This document shows, piece after piece, positions 31,700-42,900 of a stretch of DNA of 64,000 bases. Each line of letters opens with the position of its first letter. The first letter of the stretch is position 1. A program made the translations under genes and the position numbers. Origin of the DNA: Grifola frondosa (Eukaryota; Basidiomycota; Agaricomycetes; Polyporales; Grifolaceae); contig LUGG01000054.1 of assembly GCA_001683735.1 (NCBI GenBank), forward strand, positions 1-64,000, written 5' to 3'. The notes below the pieces were generated by a model. It had not been told where the DNA came from. It was given only the letters and a program-made list of their open reading frames with translations, and searched no databases.

Positions 31700-32130
31700 A
31701 AGATAAGTCGAAAGACGTACCTGGCGCAAGGTCCATCTCTTATCCTCTTCGCCCTCCGAGAGGTTCTGTATACCGTACCATTTCTGGTGTCGTCAGGCCG
31801 GATGATGGGGGAACTCACGAGGTTCATGCCGTCATGCAGCTGTTCACGAGGCACGCGTCGCTCACAGCGTACAGCGTACACAGCTCTCGTCAAACGCGCA
31901 CGAAGTGCACCGTTCCAAACCGCCCATCGACGCGCCCCACGAGCTTGTTCACCGTTGCGTGAAGGTTCTGGTACTCCTCCGCATCCCCCTGCGACGGCAC
32001 GCGACCTGCGTGCCATTAGAGAATGCGCATATAGGGGAACAACGCACCTCGCCGATCCACTCGGGACGCCGCAGCACAAGACACCCCTGAAACTCGACGC
32101 CGTCGGGCACCATGGGTAGCGCGAGGAAGC
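31700..32130 (-). pseudogene. Trehalose-6-phosphate synthase relic (GT20)
   Basis: Scattered minus-strand frames keep recognisable blocks of the alpha,alpha-trehalose-phosphate synthase family in the right order: MVPDGVEFQGCLV, RRPEWIGEV, AEEYQNLHATVNKLVGRVDG then RFGTVHF, and ELCTLYAVSDACLVNS. In intact enzymes these correspond to the linker before the UDP-glucose site, the EYQ...LR.VN block and the LYAVSDACLVTSTRDGMNLV region; here the block after VSDACLV is shifted. Several frameshifts and stops occur. The enzyme makes trehalose-6-phosphate from UDP-glucose and glucose-6-phosphate. It stands next to a glycogen synthase relic that uses the same donor. Confidence 0.65.
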
Positions 32131-32289
32131 GCGTTCAGGACGAGAGGAAGCACCGCACGGAGTCGTATCGCGGGAAAAGGACGAGGGAGAGGGGTCGGAT
32201 GCGGCACAGCAAGCAACGAGTTGGCCGCGTCCGACGACCAGGGCGCGCCCGATCCAGTGCTCGGTTTCGTGCGTATGTGAGACGTTGGC

Positions 32290-33420
32290 ATTGTTGCATG
32301 CGGGTGCGCGTGGGCTGGTGGTAAGGGAGTGTGTGGGTGTGACAGCGAGGACAGACATGCGAGCGCGAGGGTGTGGTGTGCGCGAGCGCAGCAGCAACGG
32401 GCGCGCGCTGCGAGTGTCACTCGGCGATGGGCATGAGAGGAGGCGGGCGAGAAGGTGCACGAGCAGATACCGGGGCGCGGGCACGAAAGAAGGCGGTCGT
32501 AGGCGTGGCGAGGGGTGCTGAATGGGGGGACATGAAGTAAATACTTTACGTACCTGCCGTCATGTCTTTAACCTCCTGCATGTACTTCCCCTCACGGCAC
32601 CAGGTGTGGCATCGGGTGATGCCTGCTTCGTCGGGGTCGTCCATCGCGGCGTCTGCGTGTGTATCTATCGGCGAGTTGTGCGGGCCGCGCACGGGTGTGG
32701 ATGCGGCGGCCAACGCGAGTACGCAGGACAGCGAGGGAGCGTGCGGGTGTGGCAGGACGCAGGAAGGGATGTGACACAGGTGTGGAGATTGGGTGAGAGG
32801 TGTAAGGGAGGTGGGCGAGGGACGCAGACGCGAGCGCAGGTAAGAGGCGGGCGCGACGGGCATACTGCGGGACGCGGGCGAGTGTGGAGCGCGGGCGCGA
32901 GGGACGCGAGCGCAGATGCAGGGCGTAGACGTGGACGCGGGCAGGTGGGCGCGAGGGACACAGTACAAGAGTGGGCACTTACGAAGATGTACACGCGCGA
33001 GCGTCCTGGACATCCACCTTCAGTCTCTCCTCAATGTATCCTTCTGACCCCTCCTATAGTGCAAATGGCAGCGGCAGCGGCGCGTCTTCGAAGATTTGTT
33101 GAGGCGGTATCATCTGGTGGGAGGAGGCCGTGGCTGAGGCTGCTGGCCACAGCTGCACGCTTGCACGCCTGCCCGCGCCGTGCACGGATGCGCATGGATG
33201 CGGGAGACATGCACGAGCATGCGGCCGTGGTGAGAGAGCGCGTGGGTGTGGCGGCGAGCGCGAATGCGAGCGTCGGGGGGAACACAAGAGGGGCGAGCGC
33301 GTGCATGCGGTGCGCATGTGTGCACGTCTAGGTGAGCGAGTACGTGCCGCAAGGGAGTATGTAGGTGCAGGCAACAAGGGAGGTGATGCGCATGGGACAG
33401 CGAGCGTCGTGCGGGGAACG
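32290..33420. repeat. G-rich, skewed low-complexity repeat block
   Basis: The plus strand is dominated by GCGAGCG, GTGTGGGTGTG and GGCGCGAGGGAC-like words with few C runs, so strand skew is strong. It leaves long open frames on both strands (up to 269 codons) that are compositional. The TCGTCGGGGTCGTCCATC phrase at 32628-32650 links it to the block at 11650. On the minus strand the patch DPDEAGITRCHTWCREGKYM ends at a GTACGT donor near 32552 and may be a real exon remnant of unknown family. Confidence 0.6.
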
Positions 33421-33540
33421 CTCGACGCGTACTGTATTTTAATTTTTAGTTTAGTTTCAATTAAAAATAAGAGCTTACCGGCAACCGAGCATCGTTTTCA
33501 CGGCGAGCGCGGGGCAAAAGATGACGAGGACGAACAGGCC

Positions 33541-33622
33541 GATCTAGCCCGATGACGTAGATGCGGTCGTCGACGCATCCATTTCAATACGTCGACGACC
33601 GCATCGGCAAATTAGTCATTCC
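33541..33622. mobile_element. Short hairpin element, copy 1 (GTCGTCGACG stem)
   Basis: GATGCGGTCGTCGACG (33560-33575) pairs perfectly with CGTCGACGACCGCATC (33590-33605) across a 14-nt loop. The outer left flank GATCTAG.CC.ATGAC.TA matches the arm of the hairpin at 58247-58330, so both are copies of one small palindromic element. Confidence 0.7.
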
Positions 33623-33625
33623 AAG

Positions 33626-34140
33626 GGTTTCGCCCGCCGCAGGCGGGCCGCGCGGCGGCCCAGGGTGCCCCGACGACCACCCAAATAGGCACCCAGGATT
33701 TCCTCCCTGGGAACGCAAGCGCTCCAAGCTTCATCCTCGTCGAGACACTGTTGTCTCCTTCATCTTCCTGCTCCAAAGTGTCTGAGCTACTGCATATTTT
33801 GTGGTAGAAATATCGGATTGAATTTCGCGAATATACTTGAACTTGAATTGCCTTTTTTGGATTGACCACGAAGCTTCTTACTTGCACATTAAGTTCGCAT
33901 CAAGATCTAGTCCGAACATTCTCTGCGTGAAACATTGCATTAATGTATCGTCTACCATCACTTGGATACAACAACTGGATTCTTCAAGCAAGCACAGCAT
34001 TAATTGGTAAACCCCTGATCACCTAAACTCTGATTCTCCTAAGCTCTCCTCTTCCGTCGCCGAATTCATTTACCGATCTCACTCAACTCATTTGTCGAGC
34101 ATGCTACCTTTGAGCTTGATCATGATGATCTACATGACAG
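33626..34140. other. Gap without supported gene
   Basis: GC-rich start (CCGCCGCAGGCGGGCCGCGC, a local palindrome) followed by AT-balanced sequence. No coding frame is supported. Confidence 0.4.
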
Positions 34141-34146
34141 AACTAC

Positions 34147-34970
34147 ATGGCCCTTGAATCCATCCCTGGAAGACCTCGAGCTCTCAACCTGTGTTTTCAA
34201 CGTTATTCTGCCAACTCCGGGTCCACCGACACTCTTTGGTCTTGTGCCACACGTCTTCACCCGCCAGAGGATATTCTTACCCAATGTTCTGTCGATGCCC
34301 TACCTATCTTCTTCAAGGTTATTGGACAAGTGGCGAGGGATGCATGTTACCTTACGGCACAAGGTGTTGAGGATTGAGTGAGGCAGTTTTATGATGAAGA
34401 TCAGCACTTTGCTTCGTGCTGGCTCGAGGCACGCCCAAACTATCTGTCACGGCTTGAATGGCGGAGGGTTGCTGTGGCTATGGACATCATATCTGCTGCG
34501 GCAGCTGAACTGCTTAACCTCTCGCGTGTCATTTGCTCGGACCCGAGAAATGGTGCCGTGAGACTTCAAGTCCAATTAACGCCACCAGTAGGAGAGGTAG
34601 GTAACTCTGTATTAAATTTATTCTGTTTTTGATGCAAATATCTCTTTAGCATCTTGATGATACACTGCCTGTCTTCGACAATACCCTTTGTTCGCGACAA
34701 GTCCCTGCAAGTGCCTCAGAGGTGCCATTTGACCGTCCGATTTGTGCACTTTTTACGCTTGATTATAAATGCCAGTATGATACAAATTACCTTCTTGCGA
34801 ATCTTATATCTTTATCTGACCTTTAGCTTCGATTTTAAACAGCATTTTATGCTACGTATTTGGCTCAATTCATCGGATAGCTTTTATTCTACAAACACCT
34901 CTGTTATAATTTTAATAGTCTTGTCGTGTTTATATTTTACCAATCTTTCTATTTGTTCCTTGTTGTTGTG
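34147..34970 (+). pseudogene. Coding fragments of unknown function upstream of the transposase
   Basis: Two abutting plus-strand frames separated only by one TGA (34375-34377) give FKVIGQVARDACYLTAQGVE then RQFYDEDQHFASCWLEARPN and YLSRLEWRRVAVAMDIISAA with AAELLNLSRVI. A short gap later VFDNTLCSRQVPASASEVPF and LFTLDYKCQYDTNYLLANLI continue in coding style. The pattern looks like a real decayed gene, possibly part of the adjacent mobile element. Family not recognised. Confidence 0.4.
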
Positions 34971-35119
34971 AAGAGAGTCTAATTTACTGAATGGTCTGAA
35001 CAGCCGATATGAGTACGGGTGAACGGGCACTACGTAGCGGTGATTACTGAGCACGGAAGCAAATAAAGGTGACAGCCTCCCTCCAACCGAAGTAAGCCCA
35101 CTCCTTTCTCTTAGTGATC

Positions 35120-38100
35120 ATGTCGACATTTGAACCTGAATCTGTCGTTGCTATTCTAAAAAGTCTACAGCCAGGGTTGCAGGAGCAAAAGAAGTTCGAG
35201 AAGACCTGGAAACAGAACGTATGTACACTTGTAGCTCACTTCCGCTACCAATGAGCACTCTACTAATTACATCTACTAGGTCGAGAAGCGTTGGAAAACC
35301 TGGAAGAAAAATCGCCAGACTCAGTCACAGTATATGCTACAGTTAGAATGGGAAGCTAATGTTGTCGAATATGTCAGTCATGTCTCCAAAGAAACTGCAG
35401 GCCTCGTCGTTGCTGGCAGTCTCTGAAAGGAGATTCCCTTATTCGGACCACACTTCTTGCTGCCGACGTATTTGCAAGTTCAGAAGCGCGATGCCATGCC
35501 AAACATTACTCCAGATGTCGCTTACCTCAAGCCGTTACACATCATCCACCCCTTTTACTATCCCGAACTCACCAAGTGCCCCCAGTGTAACTCGACTCGT
35601 GTCAGCTGGAATGGATGGACTTCCACGGGACATCGCGAGGTTCATGGTCTAAGTCGGGAGGAGACTGCGCTTGGATATCAGTTGCGATGCAAAAATGCGA
35701 GGATCGGTATGGAGCTCATGGTACTATGGAAAGTGCTGAATCCGGAACATATTGCTTTACAACTACGAGTCATCTATTCTGGGAAAAGCGTGAACACTGG
35801 GAGATCCCAGGTGAGTACTTCAACACCTCGGGTCAGCTTCTTTACGCTTACCTTGTGTTCACGTGCACCAGCCGGGATCCCACTTTTTCTGAAGCGCTGC
35901 GCTGTAACCCGGGAGCTCCTTAATTTAATCATCGAGCTCCACCCATCAATGACGGCTGCCGGCCTTGCGACAAATATCCATCGTGCGTTATATTTCACCT
36001 TATGGTGATTGCCTTGTATGTTCAAATATAATTTACAGAGCTACACCTCCTCGAGTATCATAGCAAGAAACTCGCTTTTCTGCGAAGCTTTCAGGTTCGA
36101 ATTGGGCAGAAGCAAACCGGCCTCAAGAGCATGCAGCCGCTACGAGAATTCTCAAAGCCCTCGGATGCGAAAGGCTATAATGACCAGTCAATCACGGATG
36201 ACCTGATTTCTGATATATTTTTAAAGTTTAGCGAGAAGACACGACAGGCAGAATCCGAAAATTACATGAAAACTCTCACAGGTATGTCTTCTATCGGTAC
36301 TTGTTCTTATCGGAGTTAAACAGTTTCACAGCTGTCTGTCTTTCCCTGCACAACACGTTTCGAGCGTCGAGCAAGGCCAGCATCGTTGGCGGTGATCAAA
36401 ACCGGGTCAAGCATATGAGAGGGGGAATCTTGAGTGTTATCAATGAACGTAGTGAGACGCTCACCTGGGTGCATATCACTTTCTCACTTTGTCGACCCTA
36501 CACTGATGGTGATGTCCACGTAGCACTTCTGTCAGTCACAGGCAACAGCGGAGATTGCAGAAGTGCTAAAGGGGCTCAGGCAGCGTAAGAGCTACTTGAA
36601 GTTGCCGACCCAGAAATGGTAGTCGTCGATAATTGCTGCCATGTTCGAGGTGCCATCGTGAAGGTCTTCCCCAATACTCGTGTTGTTCTCGATGTCTGGC
36701 ACTTTTTGATGAGGTACGCACATCTGTTATCTCGAATTTTGTGATTAATTACCTGTTATTTTCAGATATCTAGCCTGTGTTATTGGTGGATCAAAAAATC
36801 CAGTCCGGAGCGCAGTTGGTCGAGACATTGTCGAGGCTATTTTGAAGACATCCGCTGACAAGCAAAACCCCGCAGTGTACTGGAATCAGGAGGAGCAAGA
36901 GGTGCACATTGTAGCTGCATACGAGAAATGGGCGAGGAACGGAGGAGTGTGGAATGCAGCAGCCGAGAAGGTGAGTTCAAATGCCCATTAATCAATTCCA
37001 CTTCTTCACAACTCTCCAGGTGCACGCCGATCAACTCGCCCATGTTCAAAAAGGATGTCTTGCACGCTTGCGTCAAGATGTCCATCCGAGGAAGCCATAT
37101 CGAAGGCTCGCACAAGCACTGGAACGGACTTCAGCGATCTTATGCAAGCAGACTTGAATCCATGACGGTGCTCAGTCACGATTACATTTTGTGCCGCAAC
37201 GTACGAATCCATTCAACGATGACCGCCCTGGACAATTCATTCTCTCTACTTCTGGATCTCATCATCTTCATCTTGTCGACGCAGTCGCAAATCTATGGAA
37301 TCTACTCATTCTACCACGACACGGCGAAAAACCATCCCCGAGCCTTTGTCCCATGCCTCGCCTTCAGACTGTCCCCAGCGATGAGACGTTTGGCCTTGTC
37401 AAGTCAAACGCCGCTGTCAGTTACCACGCGCTTGTGGAAATCAAGGATGAGCCTCGAGATAGCCTGCTAGACCTCTCACTACATGACAATCAACAAGCCG
37501 AAGACATTTGTGTCGAGCTCAACATTGATCCGGCCCTACTCTACAAACCGTTGCCGTGTCTGAAGGCTCTCGCATTCGGACACCCAGCCACAGTCAGGCT
37601 GTAGCCGTAACCACTCAGACACCCCGTGCGGTGAGTGACTCACTACAATAGCTTCTCAATCGCTCATTCACAGCACCCTACAGTGGCTGCACTCACCGAG
37701 TCTTGCGATTTGCGATTCCCATCCCATAGTTACTGATGTTGATGCCTTCGAAGAAGCACCCGCGATTGGGGATATGGGGCCGGGCACTCCGGTACGTGCA
37801 GTTCATTGACTTATTCATTCCCATGTGAGGCTCAAGCTTGCGTACCACACCAAACAAGGCCGACGATGGACTGAATCAGAGCCTGAGATACTGAAAGCCA
37901 TTGCAATGCACATGTTTGAAGTGCAAATCGGAAGTGCCCGCCTCAAGCAACCAGGAGAGAGGGGGATCGGAATGGAAAAGGATGCAAATGGGGGTCCTGG
38001 TTCCACCAGTGTCGAGGTGCGCATACTTCTTGTTCCATTTGCGCTGTCGCTAACATCTGAGGTGCAGGCCAGGCGTCGGTGCTGGGGACTAGCTACGGCG

Positions 38101-39299
38101 AGCACAAGCACACTTACCATTTTGGGAACAAGTGGACATCTGGACTCGGAGTCGAGCGCAAGTGGCCGCAAGAGTGCCAGTACGATGTCTGACTTTTTCT
38201 CTGCTAGTCGACTGACAGCCTCTGTCTCCTCCTCCCTGTCTATGCTACCTCCGTTAACCATCTCTGGACTAAGTCGTTCTCAACGTATCTTTTCTGTCAC
38301 CACCGGAATCAACGTACTCTCACTATCAATCACAGCGAAGCACGAATACCTCATCTTCATGGACTTGCGCCTTGAGCAGCAATGGACGTCATTTGCCATG
38401 ACTCCGCACAAGTGGGTCACTGCAGCGAATGATTACAATGCACGTCTTGAGAGCGTGAATCGCTCTAACAGATGCTCGACCATTTACAAGACCCCTCGTG
38501 CCCTTATGGAGAAGCTCGGCGCAGTGGAGCCGGAGATATTGAGTCGTTTCGCGTCGAGCAACTTTACCTGTGTGTTTCATCTGTGTATTTCTCTGCGGAC
38601 ACCTAGCTGATGCTTGCTCTCACTCCAGCCAAGGGAGAATCCGAAGACTTCTGGCACAAGCACTGCCATGCTGTCCCAGCCTTGGTCAAGACTGAAGCTG
38701 GAGACAAGAAAAAGGTGAGCATAAAGCATTTGCAGGCCGTCTATTCACATATCTGACATTGTTCACAGCGCAAATCATGTCTGCCTGCGCTGCAAGAAGC
38801 TCATGTGGCCGGGACCCGAGGGCTACCCATCAACCACAAGAAGTCGTACTGCTCAGATGGCGTCAAGCAGAAACTGCCAAAGGTGGAACAGAAGGTCAAT
38901 GGCGTCGTCGAGACCATCATCGAGGAGCTTCCCGAATGGCCACAACCATCCGGCGTGTTCACGCACAGAACACATTTCCATCCCGCAGCGTTCCTGGCCG
39001 TGGTGCGCGACATGTACACGCTTCTTGTGGCTGAGGGAGGGAACGGCGGGGACCGCTTCATGGAATATCTCGCCTTCGCGGACATGCTGCAAAAGCGGAC
39101 AGCTGTCGAACCCGGCATGATCCTCTTCAAGCTTTTCAATTCCCTTCAACTCGGGTCCGTGTCTCCCGAGCTCATTGTCGAGCGCGACGGCGTGCGATAT
39201 CTTTGCGTGAACATCCTTTATGATAACAACGACGGCGTCGCCGAGAGCATTCACACCGATAGCGTTACAGGAGGTGATCCGGCGGGTATGACTGTTTGA
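35120..39299 (+). pseudogene. Transposase-like gene of an Agaricomycete DNA transposon family
   Basis: The gene starts MSTFEPESVVAILKSLQPG at 35120 with a 61-nt intron at 35219-35279, and runs through many exons. Blocks in order are YYPELTKCPQCNSTRVSWNG with a CxxC metal-binding look, HREVHGLSREETALGYQLRC, SITDDLISDIFLKFSEKTR, MRGGILSVINER, MVVVDNCCHVRGAIVKVFPN with VVLDVWHFLM, GSKNPVRSAVGRDIVEAIL, NPAVYWNQEEQEVHIVAAYE, GSHIEGSHKHWNGLQRSYA and, at the end, PGPEGYP...NHKKSYCSDGVKQ and ELPEWPQPSGVFTHRTHFHP. The VVVDN and VLDVWHF aspartates fit an RNase-H-fold (DDE) transposase. This architecture is common in Agaricomycete genomes. Frameshifts (for example after LRCK near 35690) make this copy probably inactive. 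No terminal repeats were located. Confidence 0.7.
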
Positions 39300-39995
39300 G
39301 CGAGCTGGGGGAACTCGGAGTGGTTTGGTTGCTTGGATTTTTGTTCAAAATATTAGGCAGTATGTATCTACTACACAAGCTGTTTATTTCCCTTCTTCCA
39401 ATGACATAAATTCGCACCGGACGAAGAGAATATGATATTCTGTGTGTTTCTCCGTGTGCGTTGCGGTCGATCACGTGCCTATCGATTTGGTCGGGGCATT
39501 CTAGGGTTAAGGTCCCGTTTGGTCGGGATTCGTCTTGGGTCTTTAGGGACCAAACCAGACCAACATTCCTCCCCCCTTGGAACGGCGGTGTTGCCACCGC
39601 ATCTACGTCAAATATCACGTGACTTGGTCAGTGGCTCCAGCCACCAGGCGCTTACCCGTTCTGCGGACTTGTGTTGCTTATTGTGGCGCTCGGGTGGCTG
39701 TGGGTTGTTGGGCGCCCCGTGGGTGCTTAATTGTCATCAAATCACGCGAAGTCTTTGCTTCTTGACTTCTTGATCTTCTGGCCCTGATTTACATTAAATC
39801 TCTGCTTCTTCTGTCAATCTTGCCTATCAATCTTGAATCTGACTATCTACACACCTCTGTATGTCTGTCCTTGGCTGTAGAACTTGTGTTGAGTACTGAC
39901 AATCATCTGTTGATCCCCTCCCCTATCTTTCACCTCTTTGCACCTCCAAGTCACTTTCTAGCTCCCACTTCCCATTTACCTCTCCATATCACTTC
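39300..39995. other. Intergenic stretch between transposase and next gene
   Basis: It holds a local inverted pair around GGGTCTTTAGGGACCAAACC near 39537, and pyrimidine-rich sequence ahead of the next ATG that could be its promoter region. No coding frame is supported. Confidence 0.4.
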
Positions 39996-39997
39996 AA

Positions 39998-42900
39998 ATG
40001 GCAGACTCTCCTCAGTGAGTAATATATTTCTACATGATTTCACAGGTTTACATGGGGAATAGGGCTGGAAATGGAGGATTGGCTGTGATTCCTGCTCCTG
40101 GGGAAAGAGTGGAGCCTCTCTCCCTCAAGGGAAGGAATGTTAAGCTTCCTGAGCTGTTCCAAGTCTTTGGCCACCCCTTAAACCTTTTCTGAGGGGAAAT
40201 GTTACCTTTATTTGCATGACACGTCCCCACAGAGTCTGCCACTTTTGCAAAGTGGTGCCGTGAGGAGATGACTTACCGTTGGTTTGAAGAAGGAGGCGGA
40301 TGCTGCTGGTGAGTTCATGCATGCTTATATTCTCTATAACCTCCACTCATGCTATAAATTGTAGGATTGCTGGAGTTAAAGCCGGGGGACTGTGTTTTTG
40401 CACGTGACCTCTAGGAGACGGTGATCCCTACAACGATATAATCCAGTGCTGGATAGTTCCTACAGAGTTCGTAATTATTAATTTTGTTCATCCAGTAAAA
40501 TTCTAACGTCACTGTCATTATATTAGTCGTATCAGCCAGACTTATCGAGTGCGTACAGTGATTTGCCACTCAAGTTCTAGGCGAGCGTTGGCTCGATCTC
40601 CCTTCCTCCGTCATGGAATGCGGAGAGGGAGACATATGAGCATGGCTATGCCTTTGAGCGCTCCCCATATGCGTCCCTTTGAAGAGTCACACCGCTAAGG
40701 CACCACCTCTCCGCTTATCCGCTGATGCAAACGTACCAAAGTCCTCGCAATCTTCCGGTTCTGCTGCGGGGACCAAGGTGTATCTCAATACATTATCAGA
40801 GCATCACAAGCTTCGCAAGAAGATGGTTGAGGTATGTTGCATTGCATTGCATTATTAATTATTAATTATTAATTATTATTATTTTGTTTCATGACAGTTG
40901 GGAACACAGATTGCGATCCAGTGTTTGGAGACGGTCGAAGTTCATTACAGATGCTTTGAAACTTCAAGCCAATTTAACTAACCTTCTGCCCATTGTTTTG
41001 AGGGCAACTATGCATTCCCTGCAGCTCAGCTTAATTTGGTACACATAAGTCATATGAAGAGTTTGAGAAATCTGGTGAGTTTTTAATTTTTTTTCTCTGA
41101 AAATTGTAACTGAATACTTGATAGCGGGCAAGTTCAAGGAGGACTTGGGGCATTTTGCCAGCAAGCACATGGATGGCCACGACTCTATGGTGGTCTCACG
41201 GTTATGGTGACCAAGTCAGATTTGGCTCCCACTGATCATCCTGGCCTTTTTCATGCTGCAGAGCTGGGTTGCTATATTCAGCTTAGTGGCTTATGTCTCG
41301 CTGTATTCTCTGGTCTGCACTTTCATGGGGGGACTCCACCTGTCGCGCCAGAGGTAAAGTGGCTGAGCCATGGTCATGCTGCTTCACTCAGGTTTTTTAT
41401 CCGAGTGGTCCAATCATGGACGGTGCTTCTCATATTGCTTTGGCTGCCTTGCCTGGTGATAATCTACTGTGTATGTCCAGAGATGATCGCTCCTGAGTAC
41501 GTCATTCATTTGATGTCTTGATTGTGTTTAACTTGTTATTTGTAGGAATGATGGTCAATCTGGGCGTTACCTTCCAATATGGCCAACCACATGTCTGAGG
41601 GTCATGCGCTGATGAGTCGTGAGGCTCATTTTGACTTTGTTGTCCGCTCGCTCACTCAGTTGTCCAGTTTCATTATTTGGCAGTCTGCACTGGACATGAA
41701 GATTTTCATGGACTTGGACAAGTTTCTCTCTGCATTTACATTGATGTATCCAGAGACTTCACCCGATACTTCGTCATTCGCTGTGGAGCATATCTATCAT
41801 CCGAAGCCTTGGTCGCTTGGGCCTGGTATGACAGCGGTCAATTCTGAGTCGGGTGTACTCGGATGGAGGCTGCTCAGTCCTGGATTGCACACAAGGAGAC
41901 TATGACCAAGTTTATACCTTCTGTTCTGCTAAGTCGGGGCCGTGCTGGTCTTGGCCGTTCAAGTATGTTTTTAATTTTTGTTTGAGTGTCTTCACTTATC
42001 GTATTTGTTCAGACGCCCGTAAGAAAGTGCCGTCCGACAGCAACTCGCAAGGCGAGCGACAAGGTTGTGAAGCCTGGTGTCTCAGACTTCTTATTTTTGT
42101 TATAATTTATGCTGACATATTTAATAGCCATTAGGAAGAGCCGTCGCCATGCTCAAGCAGATGGTGATGATGAGGGTGGGGCGACTGAGCCAGAGTCTCA
42201 GTCAGAATATGTGGATTCTGGTCGTTCACGTGGTGCGTATTTTTTTATTGTGCTTGTAGATCTTACTAAGCTGTCTTTAGGACGTAAGCGTGCCGCAGAT
42301 GCTTCTGTGTCTGAGCACTCTGAAGATGACATAGACATCTCTGTGTCCAAAGGTGAGCATCATCCACCATTGCATTGCTGTTTCATGATCTCATTTATTT
42401 ATTTTAGTTGATAAGGGTAAGGGCAAAGAGTATAAGCGTGTACGCATCATGCAGAGTTCAGAGGAATATGAAGGTACGTAACACATTGTTGTTCTTTATA
42501 GAGTGATTCTTATGTTTGCAAATAGAAGGTAGCGATGCGGGCTCGGGGGAGATAGGTTAGTGTGTCATGGCTGCTAGTCGTCAGCAAAGGAGCTGGAGCT
42601 AGCCTCGCAACTCAAGATGCAGGTGCTGGACCGGCAGGGTATAGGGATGTCTTCTTCTGCACGTAGGTGATAAATCATGTCTGTATGATATTTTTACATT
42701 CTGAGCCGGAATGAGATTGATGCACATGCACGGTTGATGGCTATTTCTGCTGCTGAGGTGTCAGACATTACAAGTGCGTAGCATACTTTGTGTGCCAGCT
42801 TAGAGCATCACTAATTTATTTATGACAGTTTCCGGGACTGAACCGCTGCCTACATCAGTCTCTGAGTCATCCATTTCTGCTGCTCCAGGTATGTTAATTT

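Noticed and set aside
31684..32484. 266-codon minus-strand frame rich in Arg, Ser and Pro
   Set aside because: Trehalose-phosphate synthase similarity lies in other frames of the same strand, so this frame is a by-product of GC-rich sequence.
32522..33331. 269-codon plus-strand frame
   Set aside because: It lies in G-skewed low-complexity DNA where several frames on both strands stay open. Composition alone explains it.
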